A stretch of 64,000 nucleotides of DNA from Cranoglanis bouderius (Eukaryota > Chordata > Actinopteri > Siluriformes > Cranoglanididae). The stretch lies in NCBI GenBank assembly GCA_023630585.1, contig CM042547.1, positions 4,879,368 through 4,943,367 of the forward strand, in the 5' to 3' direction. This document shows positions 34,601 through 45,242 of the stretch, one piece after another; position 1 is the stretch's first letter, and the number at the start of each line of letters is the position of its first letter. The translations under genes were made by a program, and so were the position numbers. Below the pieces are notes generated by a model, which was not told the origin of the DNA, did no database searches, and worked only from the letters and a program-made list of their open reading frames with translations.

Positions 34601-37600
34601 CACATCGTCATGTTTGCACTTAAGCAAAAATTCAACAAGACACTGGCCAGCGTTTTGGGTATGAGATGAGGTGTTTTGTCTTTGCATCAAACACTAAGGA
34701 TATATGAGAACTTTGTGCTATACTTTATTTTGCTCATTTTCATCAGTCTTTCCTCATACCTGCATGTTTCCGGTTCAGAAAACACTGTCTGTCCACCATG
34801 CATGCTAATTAAAAAAAAAAATCATTAACACCTACTTGTCCATCAGACAATTACAGTTAAGGTCATAAGTTGCAGAATCGCCTTGCAGAATCTGCAAAAT
34901 GTTAATAACTAAAAAACAATAAGAGGATCATTAAAATAGCATTTAGTCTTTTATTTAGTACTGCCCTGAATAATCTATTTCACATAACAGATGTTTACAT
35001 ATAGTCCACAAGACACAATAATAACTGAATTTACACAAATGAACCGGTTCAAAAGTTTACATACGCTTGATTATTAATACTGTGTGTTGTTACCTGGATG
35101 ATCAGAGACTGTGTTTATGTTTTGTGATGGTTGTTCATGAGTCCCTTGTTTGTCCTGAGCAGTTAAACTGCCCACTGTTCTTCAGAAAAATCCTCCAGGT
35201 CCTGCACATTCTTTGCTTTTCCAGCATCTTCTGCATATTTGACCCCTTTCCAACAGTGGCTATATGATTTTGAGGTCCATCTTTTCACAGTGAGGACAAC
35301 TGAGGGACTATTTTAAACAAAAATATTAACAATTTACACCAATCATCCTGTTCAAAAGTTTACATCCCCCTGGCTCTTAATGTATCGTGTTGCCTTCTTG
35401 AGCATCAGTGAATGTTTGCACCTTTTGTAATAGTTGTGTACGAGTCCCTCGGTTGTCCTGAGTGTGAAAAGATGGATCTCAACATTATATAGCCCACTCT
35501 TGGAAAGGGGTCAAATATGCAGAAGAGGCTGAATGTGCAGGACCTGGAGGATTTTTCTGAAGAACAGTGAGCAGTTTAACTGCTGAGGACAAACAAGGGA
35601 CTCTTGAACAACTATCACAAACATAAACACAGTCTCTGATCATCCAGGTAACAACACACAGTATTAAGAATCAAGCGTATGTAAACTTTTAAACCGGTTC
35701 ATTTGTGTAAATTCAGTTATTATTGTGTCTTGTGGACTATATGTAAACATCTGTTATCTGAAACAGCTCATTCAAATAAAAAATGAAATGCTATTTTATT
35801 AACATTTTGCAGATTCTGCAAGGCATACGTAAATTTATGACCTCAACTGTATTTACAGTGGGGGGAAAAAGTATTTGATCCCCTGCTGATTTTGTACGTT
35901 TGCCCACTGACAAAGAAATGATCAGTCTATAATTTTAATGGTAGGTGTATTTTAACAGTGAGAGACAGAATAACAACAAAAAAAATCCAGAAAAACGCAT
36001 TTCAAAAAAGTTATAAATTGATTTGCATTTTAATGAGTGAAATAAGTATTTGACCCCTTCAACTTAGTACTTGGTGGCAAAACCCTTGTTGGCAATCACA
36101 GAGGTCAGACGTTTCTTGTAGTTGGCCACCAGGTTTGCACACATCTCAGGAGGGATTTTGTCCCACTCCTCTTTGCAGATCCTCTCCAAGTCATTAAGGT
36201 CTTGAGGCTGACGTTTGGCAACTTGAACCTTCAGCTCCCTCCACAGATTTTCAATGGAATTAAGGTCTAGAGACTGGCTAGGCCACTCCAGGACCTTAAT
36301 GTGCTTCTTCTTGAGCCACTCCTTTGTTGCCTTGGCTGTGTGTTTTGGGTCATTGTCATGCTGGAATACCCATCCACGACCCATTTTAATGCCCTGGCTG
36401 AGGGAAGGAGGTTCTTACCCAAGATTTGACGGTACATGGCCCCGTCCATCGTCCCTTTGATGCGGTGCAGTTGTCCTGTCCCCTTAGCAGAAAAACACCC
36501 CCAAAGCATAATGTTTCCACCTCCATGTTTGACGGTGGGGATGGTGTTATGACTTGGGGTCATAGGCAGCATTCCTCCTCCTCCAAACACGGCGAGTTGA
36601 GGCCAAAGAGCTCGATTTAGGTCTCATCTGACCACAACACTTTCACCCAGTTCTCCTCTGAATCATTCAGGCAAACTTCAGACGGGCCTGTACATGTGCT
36701 TTCTTGAGCAGGGGGACCTTGCAGGCGCTACAGGATTTCAGTCCTTCACGGTGTAGTGTGTTGTCAATTGTTTTCTTGGTGACTATGGTCCCAGCTGCCT
36801 TGAGATCATTAACAAGATCCTCCTGTGTAGTTCTGGGCTGATTCCTCACCGTTCTCATGATCATTGAAACTCCATGAGGTGAGATCTTGCATGGAGCCCC
36901 AGACCGAGGGAGACTGACAGTTATTTTGTGTTTCTTCCATTTGCGAATAATCGCACCAACTGTTGTCACCTTCTCACCAAGCTGCTTGGCGATGGTCTTG
37001 TAGCCCATTCCAGCCTTGTGTAGGTCTACAGTCTTGTCCCTGACATCCTTGGACAGCTCTTTGGTCTTGGCCATGGTGGAGAGTTTGGAATCTGATTGAT
37101 TGATTGCTTCTGTGGACAGGTGTCTTTTTACAGGTAACAAACTGAGAACTGAGATTGGGAGCACTCCCTTTAAGAGAGTGCTCCTAATCTCAGCTCATTA
37201 CGTGTGTAAAAGACACCTGGTAGCCAGAAATCTTGCTGATTGATAGGGGATGAAATACTTATTTCCCTCATTAAAATGCAAATCAATTTATAATTTTTTT
37301 GAAATGTGTTTTTCTGGATTTTTTTGTTGTTATTCTGTCTCTCACTGTTAAAATACACCTACCATTAAAATTATAGACTGATCATTTCTTTGTCAGTGGG
37401 CAAACGTACAAAATCAGCAGGGGATCGAATACTTTTTTCCCCCACTGTATAAAAAACTAATAGCCCAGGCATGAAATATGGGCTAGTAATATAATATGTT
37501 CATGTGTGATTTATTAAAAATCACAAACATATGATTTTTAGCGTAAAAATCACCATGTTTCAAAGACATTTCGGACTAATACAAAAATACATGGAAAAAA

Positions 37601-40600
37601 ATAATAAGATATTATACCTTTGAAGAAAGGGGCTTTATTTCTCCCCAAATCAGTAACTATACCTTTAAAGCATGAATGGAGTTCATACCATAAATTCCTC
37701 ACACCACAAATTCCTCACCCAAGAAATGTTTATGGCTTCAGACTTCTAGGTGTTTTGAATCATGTTTGTCTCAACACATCTCAAGCTCTGCATGAAATCT
37801 CCACCAACACCTTCCCTTTTGCTGTTGATGAATCAATATGTGTGTGTATGTGTGTTTGTGTGTAGATGACACATGTGTGCTCAGCTTGACACAGGGAAAA
37901 AGAGAAAGCCGGTGAGTGAGTGAGTGAGTTGAATGTGGAGGACACTCGTTTACAGGAACACACACAGCTATCTCCCCCGTCACAAGCCACTGGCTCCACG
38001 AAATGGCTCTTTAATATACGATGCAAAGTGGTGGAGGTGGCTGGGAAATGTGCCGCATGGGCGTGTGTGTGTGTGTGTGTATTAGTCACACACAGGCGCT
38101 TACTTAACCTTCAGCGTGAACCTGAAACAGTGAGTGAAAGAATCATGCCTGTATACTGGCACTGAGGTGCCTCAAACACGGGAGACAGATGGTAAAGATG
38201 TTAATCGTCTATCAAGCTTGTGTGTGTATATCCTTTCACAATCTTAGTGTGCCTACATTACTCCATAGGGAAGTATGTTGTGTATGAGACCCCACTCTCT
38301 CTTCATTCATTTTCCTTTAATCACAGAAATGCATCCGCTATGTGCTGCTTAATTACCAGTACCTCAGTTAACAGTCAATCCAGTTTCTCCACTTGCTTGT
38401 TACATGGTTCTTTTGCACAAGGTTACTCTTTTGGTAAAAAAAGCGAGTCTCTAAACCCTGTGGAAACAGGAGTGTGTGGTGTTCATACTTACAAAGCAGC
38501 ACTGCAACACTGAGTGGCAGTGTCCACTCACCTATGGAGAAGTGAAAGAGGAGGTGAGTCATCTTGGTAAAATGTTACCATGAAAAGGACAAGCTCTGAA
38601 GTTGGATAAGTGCTGATCCTCTCACATTACTTGTTCTGTCTCTCAGTCTCTCTCACCAGTCCATCCAGGATTTTGCGATCGCAGAAATTAATGCAAAAAT
38701 CAGTATTCAGAAGAGCTTGCAGTTTTTCAAAATGACCGCAGATTTGGGCCAAGACACGCCGAAAAAAGTTGGGACAGGGGCAACAAAAGGCTGGAAAAGT
38801 AAGTGTTACTAAAAAGAAACAGCTGGAGGTTAATTGGCAACAGGTGAGTAACATGACTGGATATAAAAAGAGTATCTTAGAGAGGCAGAGTCTCTCAGAA
38901 GTAAAGATGGGCAGAGGTTCACCAACCTGCGAAAAACTGCGTCTACAAATTGTGGAACAATTTCAGAATAATTTTCCTCAACATAAAATTGTGAAGACTT
39001 TGAATATCTCATTATCTACAGTACATAATATCATCAAAAGATTCCAAGAATCTGGAGAAATGTCTGTGTGCAAGGGACAAGGCGAAAATCAATATTGCAT
39101 GCCCGTGATCTTTGGGCCCTCAGGCGGGACTGCATTAAAAACGGGCATGATTCTGTAATGGAAATCACTGCATGGGCTCAGAAACACCTCCAGAACTCAT
39201 TGTCTGTGAACACAGTTCACTGTGCCATCCACAAATGCTGGTTAAAGCTCTATCGTGCAAAGAAGAAGCCATATGTGAACATGATCCAGACATGCTGCCG
39301 TTTTCTCTGTGCCAAAGATAATTTAAAATGGACTGAGGCAAAGTGGAAAACCGTTCTGTGGTCAGATGAATCGAAATTTGAAATTCTTTTTGGAAACCAT
39401 GGATGCTGCGTCCTCTAAACTAAAGAGGACTAAAGAGCAGAGGGACCTTCCAGCTTTTTTTTTATCAGCGCTCAGTTCAAAAGCCTGCATCTCTGATGGT
39501 ATGGGGGGCATTAGTGCCTATGGAATGGGTAGCTTGCACATCTTTCAATGCTGAAAGGTATATACAGGTTTTAAAGCAACATATGCTTCCATCCAGATTC
39601 CATCCCATCTTTACTTCTGAAAGACTCTGCCTCTCTAAGATACTCTTTTTATACCCAATCATGTTACTGACCTGTTGCTAATTAACCTCCAGCTGTTTCT
39701 TTTTAGTAACACTTACTTTTCCAGCCTTTTGTTGCCCCTGTACCAACTTTTTTTTAGATGTGTTGCGGCCATCAAATTCAAAATTACCTTATTTTTTTCT
39801 TAAAATGGTACATTTCCTCAGTTTAAACATTTGATATGTTTTCTGTGTTCTATTGTGAGTAACATATGGGTTTATGAGATTTGCAAATCATTGCATTCTG
39901 TTTTTATTTACATTTTACCCGGCGTCCCAACTTTCTTGGAATTGGGGTTGTACATTTACATTCAGTGATGTAGCAGATGCTCTTATACAGCGTGACTTAC
40001 AAAATGTGCATTTAAACGCACAGGGATACCATGTACTTGAACTCATCGGTAAAAAAACATATAAGTCTGATGTGTAAGAAATGATTTGCAATGACAAAAG
40101 CAGCATCTGTAGGCAACTGGTTTAATGAATAACAAACAGTTGGAGCCATATCCAAAATAGCTACACTATATGTCCAAAAGTATGTGGACACTCAAGCATC
40201 ACACATATGTGCTTGTTGAACATCGATTCCAGATTTATTCCCCCATTGTTGTTTATAATAACCTCCACTCTTCTGGGAAGGCTTTCCACCAGATTTTGGA
40301 GTGTGGCTGTGGGGATTTGTGTTCATTCAGCCACAAGAGCATTAGTGAGTTCAGAATTGGGGCTCAGTTGGCATTACAGTTCATCCTTCAGTACTTATGG
40401 TCATCACAAGTGGATACCACTTAGCAAGATCTCTTTATCATAGTGCTTAATGGGCATTTTGATTAATCGTTAGTAATGTTTCTGTTAACAGTTTTTTAAT
40501 CTCATTGAAACCCAAACGCAATGATGTTCTTATGTAATAGGCTGTGTTTACAGAGTTTTTTTTTCAGGGAAGAACCTCCTTGCTCTTTTGTAGCAGATAC

Positions 40601-41589
40601 TGATCTATGCATTACTGCTCTTACATATGATTTTCTATTTATACAGACTCCTCTTTTCCTACCCAAAAGAGGTATATACTTTATCTTGTATCAGTTCTTA
40701 AACACGACTAGAGGAAACACAGAGGGATGTGTTGCTCTAATGTGCTCCTTTGGGTAAATGTTACCGAATAAGCTTTGGACAAGCACTTTTTCATCAAGTG
40801 CCTTGAGTTTATTTTAATGGCCTGATCTTCAAACATCTGTGATCTCCCGGCCTGGTTAATGAAAAGAGTTTTCTGGAGAGCTGCATCTAATATTTTCTCC
40901 CACAGAGGTTGTTCGGAATAAAGATTTGACCGTTGAAAAGTGTCCATGTTAAGCATTTAACTTATTAAGCTCTATGTTTATTGCTCTTTAGCTGTGTTGC
41001 AGTGCTGTCACAGTCTAACAGCATTGCTTGCATACTATTATTTGATTATATATGTATACTGGCTTCTGTCCTCTGACCCAGACGGAGGTCAGAGATCAGC
41101 CCCAGGTAAAATGGTTTGTGTGGAGTGAATATGAGTACTGTACAACCTTAAACCTGTGTGGGTTTTGTCTGATTTATACTTTTTATCAGTCCGACACATC
41201 CAACCATCGTTTTGGTATTAAACTTCCGTAAGCAATGTAATCTACACAGGATTCCGTTGATTGTAAGATCAAAAGTCATGTGTGTCTTGTGTATCTGTCT
41301 GCTTGTATTGTTGCTGCAGGCTATGGAGCTCCGTGCGAGATGCGGCTGCCCTGCTCTTTCTGACCCTGATCCCCGGGCTGTCTTCTCCAAGTCTGCGCAA
41401 CTGTTGCTCGGGAACGCAGAGAAAGAAAAAAACAAAGCAAAAGAGTTGAAGGAGAGAGAACGAGCAGCAGGAACACAGCAGAGAGTCCAGCCTCAGTTAG
41501 GGGCAGCATTGGTTATATCAGCCCAACAGCAGACTCTGCTCAGTAAAGGAGACTCAACTGAAATCCAACTGCTGCACAAAGAGGTTTAA
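20967..41589 (+). CDS. oma1: OMA1, mitochondrial inner-membrane zinc metalloprotease (M48), complete, 8 coding exons
   Basis: Exons: 20967-21316, 24006-24234, 25627-25800, 26482-26589, 28012-28140, 28968-29042, 31949-32098, 41320-41589 (TAA). GT-AG introns with consistent phases; 1485 nt, 494 aa (human 524). The N-terminus is Arg/Lys/Ser-rich without acidic residues (MVLICVRFCRKASSPTLSR), as for a mitochondrial presequence. One hydrophobic span lies at about residues 146-164 (GVGTGLLLFTTLFFLIYM). The zinc motif HEMAH is at residues 277-281 (exon 4), and the third ligand is in the EAEAD motif at Glu342 (exon 6); WAICPRDSLALL and NRPYSRKLEAEAD-like blocks match the family. In mammals OMA1 is stress-activated, cleaves OPA1 and DELE1, and drives mitochondrial fragmentation. 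The last intron is 9.2 kb and packed with transposons. All active-site residues are intact. Confidence 0.97.
21384..21950 (+). mobile_element. Non-autonomous repeat A/C with another MITE nested inside (oma1 intron 1)
   Basis: The A end GCTGTTATAGGAAAATAATC is at 21384. Its inverted partner GATTCTTTTTCAATAACAGC is at about 21731-21750. The C block (ACAGCAGTTTGCCAATGAG, CTGTTATCAGTTGTGTTATA) continues to about 21950. MITE B (21454-21675) interrupts the A part. Confidence 0.7.
21454..21675. mobile_element. MITE, family B, nested copy (oma1 intron 1)
   Basis: Ends AACAATAGAAACC and GGTTTCTATTGTT, with the same interior order as 5138-5381, including ATTTGTTGCCTTCTATTGG and TAGTGGATACCATTAA. Confidence 0.75.
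22030..22245. repeat. Imperfect direct duplication, about 130-bp period (oma1 intron 1)
   Basis: Two related blocks at about 22034-22115 and 22163-22240 share AGTGTCATTTTGTC, GGGCCAT-like words and CAGACTTTMAGCC-like ends. The origin is unknown. Confidence 0.5.
22333..22921 (+). mobile_element. 5' half of a Tc1-like transposon (oma1 intron 1)
   Basis: The terminus is CAGTCAGGTCTGTAAGTATT, with further conserved terminal sequence, then a transposase start (about 22683) giving a helix-turn-helix (KETIIRWKKQNRSIREIAETLGVAKSTIW) before a stop. The element is cut at about 22921, before the DDE domain. Confidence 0.8.
23322..23372. repeat. (AAT)n microsatellite
   Basis: A pure AAT/TAA run of about 17 units. 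Confidence 0.95.
24421..24680. repeat. (TAC)n/(ACT)n triplet array (oma1 intron 2)
   Basis: About 260 bp of TAC/ACT/TGC triplets in one register. The Val/Ile-rich open frame on the - strand is a by-product. Confidence 0.95.
27452..27501. repeat. (GT)n microsatellite (oma1 intron 4)
   Basis: About 25 uninterrupted GT units, with a poly-A tract about 120 bp upstream (27307-27333). Confidence 0.95.
28633..28670. repeat. (GT)n(AT)n microsatellite (oma1 intron 5)
   Basis: A short GT run passes directly into an AT run. Confidence 0.9.
29043..30445. other. oma1 intron 6, 5' part, nothing recognised
   Basis: Single-copy-looking AT-rich sequence with a (CA)n run at about 29214-29231. No exon or repeat family was recognised. 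Confidence 0.5.
30446..30640. mobile_element. Internally deleted Tc1 terminal-repeat element (oma1 intron 6)
   Basis: The left end CAGCGGATACAGAAAAGAAT leads within about 40 bp into the right-end sequence (ATATCTTTCACTTGGATG ... GGTGATTCTTTTCTACACCC). Both ends match those of the long element at 54101-55672. Only the terminal repeats remain. Confidence 0.75.
30655..31575 (-). mobile_element. Tc1-like transposon lacking one end (oma1 intron 6)
   Basis: On the - strand, the transposase N-terminus begins near 31383 and continues as an HTH (GKGFKKISKLFEIHHSTVRKI) to about 31004, then broken DDE pieces (FQQDNAPKHTSKSTKEWL near 30740). One terminus resembles GGGGTGTACTTACTTTTTCC at about 31547-31566. 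The other end is missing; the element abuts the terminal-repeat element 30446-30640. Confidence 0.8.
32241..32651. mobile_element. MITE (about 410 bp) in oma1 intron 7
   Basis: The left end TTTACATGCACATCA pairs with the right end TGATGTGCATGTAAA. ATTCTGATTA words next to both ends are also inverted. The interior is non-coding. Confidence 0.75.
33518..33560. repeat. (AGAC)n/(AC)n microsatellite (oma1 intron 7)
   Basis: About seven AGAC units followed by ACAC/TCAC units. Confidence 0.9.
34853..35850. mobile_element. Foldback element: about 1 kb palindrome (oma1 intron 7)
   Basis: The left arm (34853-35305) and right arm (about 35443-35850) are reverse complements over most of their length, e.g. 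ACAGTTAAGGTCATAAGT against ATTTATGACCTCAACTGT, and GACCCCTTTCCAA against TTGGAAAGGGGTC. The about 135-bp centre holds a diverged copy of an arm segment (GTTCAAAAGTTTACATCC). No reading frame is evident. It ends 5 bp from a Tc1 element. Confidence 0.85.
35856..37447 (-). mobile_element. Tc1-like transposon, full length with about 200-bp terminal repeats (oma1 intron 7)
   Basis: Ends CAGTGGGGGG... and ...CCCCCACTG are followed by long inverted repeats (e.g. GATTTTGTACGTTTGCCCAC and its complement) of about 200 bp. Flanking TA dinucleotides are present on both sides. It encodes a broken transposase on the - strand. The same family as 57709-59010. Confidence 0.9.
36064..37074 (-). pseudogene. Tc1 transposase pseudogene
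   Basis: It starts at ATG 37074 (MAKTKELSKDVRDKTVDLHK) with an HTH to about 36667, where the frame ends after RLKFA. The DDE domain continues in other frames: GGGNIMLWGCFSAKGTGQL (36530 region) and VFQHDNDPKHTAKATKEWL to NLWRELKV, ending FATKY at 36064. The overall length is normal for a Tc1 transposase (about 340 codons). At least two frame breaks mean no intact enzyme. Confidence 0.88.
38762..39952 (+). mobile_element. Tc1/mariner-like element with about 150-bp inverted repeats (oma1 intron 7)
   Basis: 38762-38910 (AAGTTGGGACAGGGGCAAC ... AGAAGTAAAGATGGG) is inverted at about 39600-39755. The outer right end is TTGGAATTGGGGTTGTA at 39936-39952. The matching outer left end is not seen, so the left edge is truncated or diverged. 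Confidence 0.8.
38907..39560 (+). pseudogene. Tc1-like transposase pseudogene
   Basis: From ATG 38907: MGRGSPTCEKLRLQIVEQFQ with a helix-turn-helix (IVKTLNISLSTVHNIIKRF). After a frameshift near 39068 it continues with LHARDLWALRRDCIKN and VLWSDESKFEILFG (first catalytic Asp region). The rest of the DDE domain is lost beyond about 39560, where the inverted repeat begins. Confidence 0.8.
39951..40010 (-). repeat. LINE/SINE-tail-like fragment
   Basis: Read on the - strand it gives GTAAGTCACGCTGTATAAGA then GCATCTGCTACATC, a diverged form of the tail at 15817-15862 and 50286-50330. Confidence 0.5.
40163..40425 (-). mobile_element. Truncated copy of the 14658-15178 Tc1-derived family
   Basis: The left end CTATATGTCCAAAAGTATGTG, CATATGTGCTTGTTGAACATC and CTTCTGGGAAGGCTTTCCAC match 14658-14800 in order. 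The right half is absent. Confidence 0.7.
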
Positions 41590-41698
41590 CCAAAAATGAA
41601 TGGGTCATTTTATATGATATGCCATACTTTCTTTATCAGTACCTTCTGTTCCAAAGCAAATAATAGTCGTTATTGTTCTGTATGGTCAATAACTTTAT

Positions 41699-41704
41699 AA
41701 TAAA
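41699..41704 (+). terminator. Candidate polyadenylation signal for oma1
   Basis: AATAAA 110 bp after the oma1 stop, followed by the T/G-rich stretch CCTGTTCTTCAGTTTACC. The short 3' UTR is plausible; untested. Confidence 0.55.
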
Positions 41705-42127
41705 CCCTGTTCTTCAGTTTACCTGCTTTGGCAATCTGGCAGTAAAGTAATCTAATATTTGCTTGGGCAATAATGCAAATTAACATTAAGTGAATATGTA
41801 GATGTTGGCATTGTAGCCAGCTGTGATGGCCACAACCACTGTGATGAGTGACCTCAATAATAGGTGGGCAGCCATGCTGTGCACACATACGTGTAGTTAA
41901 AATAAAGTATAACACAGCCTTAAGATGGCCTGAACTTTGTGGCACATGTTCTGATTTTTGTTTTCTTTGTATAGCAGGGGTTCTCAAACTAGGGGTCACG
42001 AGCCCACATGGGGTTGCTCACAAAATCTCATCTTTTGTTGTATTAATTTAGTGTACAAATTAATAGTAGAAATATTTACTGGGAGTCACATTCAAGCAAG
42101 CCACATTTACATCGAGTTGAACATTTC

Positions 42128-43639
42128 CAGGTGCATCTCAATAAATTAGAATGTCGTGGAAAAGTTCATTTATTTCAGTAATTCAACTCAAACTGTGAAA
42201 CTCGTGTAGTAAATAAATTCAGTGCACACAGACTGAAGTAGTTTAAATCTTTGGTTCTTTTAATTGTCATGATTTTGGCTCACATTTAACAAAAACCCAC
42301 CAATTCACTATCTCAACAAATTAGAATACTTCATAAGACCAATAAAAAAAAAAAACATTTTTAGTGAATTGTTGGCCTTCTGGAAAGTATGTTCATTTAC
42401 TGTACATGTACTCAATACTTGGTAGGGGCTCCTTTTGCTTTAATTACTGCCTCAATTCAGCATGGCATGGAGGTGATCAGTTTGTGGCACTGCTGAGGTG
42501 GTATGGAAGCCCAGGTTTCTTTGACAGTGGCCTTCAGCTCATCTGCATTTTTTGGTCCATTGTTTCTCATTTTCCTCTTGACAATACCCCATAGATTCTC
42601 TATAGGGTTCAGGTGTGGTGAGTTTGCTGGCCAGTCAAGCACACCAACACCATGGTTATTTAACCAACTTTTGGTGCTTTTGGCAGTGTGGGCAGGTGCC
42701 AAATCCTGCTGGAGAATGAAATCAGCATCTTCAAAAAGCTGGTCAGCAGAAGGAAGCATGAAGTGCTCCAAAATTTCTTGTTAAAAAGGTGCAGTGACTT
42801 GGTTTTCAAAAAACACAATGGACCAACACCAGCAGATGACATTGCACCCCAAATCATCACAGACTGTGGAAACTTAACACTGGACTTCAAGCAACTTGGG
42901 CTATGAGCTTCTCCACCCTTCCTCCAGACTCTAGGACCTTGGTTTCCAAATGAAATACAAAACTTGCTCTCATCTGAAAAGAGGACTTTGGACCACTAGG
43001 CAACAGTCCAGTTCTTCTTCTCCTTAGCCCAGGTAAGACGCCTCTGACGTTGTCTGTGGTTCAGGAGTGGCTTAACAAGAGGAATACAACAACTGTAGCC
43101 AAATTCCTTGACACGTCTGTGTGTGGTGGCTCTTGATACCTTGACCCCAGCCTCAGTCCATTCCTTGTGAAGTTCACTCAAATTCTTGAATCGATTTTGC
43201 TTGACAATCCTCATAAGGCTGCGGTTCTCTCGGTTGGTCGTGCATCTTTTTCTTCCACACTTTTCCCTTCCACTCAACTTTCTGTTAACATGCTTGGATA
43301 CAGCACTCTGTGAACAGCCAGCTTCTTTGGCAATGAATGTTTGTGGCTTACCTAGTGAACCAAACTGAGAGACCATTTTGAAGGCTCAGGAAACCTTTGC
43401 AGGTGTTTTGAGTTGATTAGCTGATTAGCATGTCACCATATTCTAATTTGTTGAGATAGTGAATTGGTGGGTTTTTGTTAAATGTGAGCCAAAATCATCA
43501 CAATTAAAAGAACCAAAGACTTAAACTACTTCAGTCTGTGTGCATTGAATTTATTTAATACACGAGTTTCACAATTTGAGTTGAATTACTGAAATAAATG
43601 AACTTTTCCACGACATTCTAATTTATTGAGATGCACCTG
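42128..43639 (-). mobile_element. Tc1-like transposon, full length with about 210-bp terminal repeats
   Basis: The left end CAGGTGCATCTCAATAAATT and right end AATTTATTGAGATGCACCTG open long inverted repeats (also CTAATTTGTTGAGATAGTG and its complement). The element is intact end to end. A TA follows the right end. Confidence 0.92.
42460..43376 (-). pseudogene. Tc1-like transposase pseudogene
   Basis: From ATG 43376: MVSQFGSLGKPQTFIAKEAG with HTH and GRPR-like linker, then WAKEKKNWTVA and a stop near 42996. The DDE domain follows in shifted frames (VMIWGAMSSAGVGPL near 42850; FILQQDLAPAHTAKSTKSWL and LNPIENLWGIVKRKM near 42700-42560). Each segment is well preserved but the frame is interrupted. 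Confidence 0.88.
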
Positions 43640-43787
43640 TATTATGCAGCAAAGAACATGTGCAAATTCAGTAATCCCACTAGACTGATAAGTCTAATGC
43701 ATGGAATATTCTCTTGGTTTTAAGTCACTATTGGTACTCATATGTTACTGACATCATAAAATGTTCAGTTGTTACCATAAATGTAGT

Positions 43788-44127
43788 GGGGGGCCACAGT
43801 GGCTTAGTGGTTAGCACATTTGCTTTGCACCTCTGGGGCTGGGGGTTCAAATCACGCCTTCACCCTGTGTGTGTGTGTGGAGCTTGCATGTTCTCCCCGT
43901 GCTTCGGGGGTTTCCTCCAGGTACTCCAGTTTCCTCCCCCATTCCAAAGACATGTGCTGTAGGTTGATTGGCATTTCCAAATTGTCCATAGTGTGTGATT
44001 GTGCCCTGTGATGGATTGGCATCTCTACAAGGGTGTCCCCCACCTTGTGCCCTGAGTTCCCTGGGATAGGCTCCAGGCTCCCTTGCAACCCTGAGTAGGA
44101 TAAGTAGTATGGAAAATGGAAGGATGG
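43788..44127 (+). mobile_element. tRNA-derived V-SINE (DANA/Mermaid-like), full length
   Basis: The A box TGGCTTAGTGG is at 43800-43810 and the B-box-like GGTTCAAATCA at 43844-43854. The conserved core (TTGCATGTTCTCCCCGTG, GTTTCCTCCAGGTACTCC, CCAAAGACATG) and the tail GATAAGTAGTATGGAAAATG follow. Transcription by RNA polymerase III is expected for the family. Partial copies lie at 1467-1595 and 55872-56140. Confidence 0.82.
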
Positions 44128-45242
44128 TTTGCTCAGGGATTTTCTCATAATTTTCATTGTTGCTCATTTAAAAAAAAAAAAAGGGGGACAATAATTTCCA
44201 ATAAGTTCCAAAACAGTAATTTTGGAACAAATTATATCATTCAGCTACAACAATAGAAATGCTTCTGCACATTGTAGACAATTTTTTTCTTTTTTAAAAT
44301 GTGAAATCCTTATATTCCTGTAGTGTGTTTTTATAAGAATGTGCCAAGTGGTGAGAGAAAAAAAACCCATCCTTATCATTGCTGTTTTAGGGTGAATGTG
44401 GTTATTAAAGTTGATGTTTCTCTTCCCTGGCAGTCTGGTAGACAGGTGCCTGTCACGAGGGACTCGGAGCAGACCTGCCGGCATCCGACTGCTCATACAG
44501 CGCCAGTATCTGGCCAGTGTGTTTGGGTGAAAATTGGTAGCATGGTCTAAGTGCTTCCGTTGCTTTTCGAACACGCCATGCTCCCTGGGCCGGCTGTTCC
44601 CATAGGAGAGATGAAGCAGAAACTCATTACTAGCTGTAAAATTGTGCAAAGAACATCAAGCTGCTGGCTGTCACCCACAAAGTCAATTAGAAAGAGGAGA
44701 GGAGAAGAGAGGCCTGGAGGGAGTATGAGGAGATGTAAGAAAGCTGGAAAAAGAGGTGTGGATTTTTAGACATTGGGCTGGAGAGTTGAGGAGATGCAGT
44801 CAGCTGTAGTTTGGACATTTTATCATACAGAAAAGCCATGCCAGGACAGAAGGTTTTGATGGCATGTATTGGCTCCAGACTTTTGACCTTGAGGATGCAT
44901 GCTTGCTGGATGGCTGAACGGTCCGGTCTTGAAGCGCCATCTTTGGACTGATTGATCCCAAGTATTGAAAATGAGTTGTGTGTGCCAGAGGAACAAGTTA
45001 CGTACAGTGCACCTGGTGGTAATATAAAGTATAAATGTAAAATATGGGCCAGTATTCAACTGATACACTTGGACTTGTGAAAAATGTTTGGGAATATCCA
45101 GCAAAAAGGATCTGTCGTAAAAGTTCCATTGTTTTTCTATGGTTGCTATGGTTATATGAACGACTTCTCACATGCCTCACCAAAACATGACCTACCTCGT
45201 CTTGCTTCTTATTCACAATGTGTAATCTGATTAAAAAGACAA
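44128..45242. other. Intergenic, nothing recognised
   Basis: An A-run at about 44169-44183, otherwise apparently single-copy sequence. No exon with splice signals or recognisable family was found. Confidence 0.5.

Noticed and set aside
43788..43870. Functional tRNA gene (A and B boxes present)
   Set aside because: No acceptor-stem pairing and followed by the SINE core; it is a SINE head.
44245..44649. 134-codon - strand frame
   Set aside because: No domain or splice context; probably chance.
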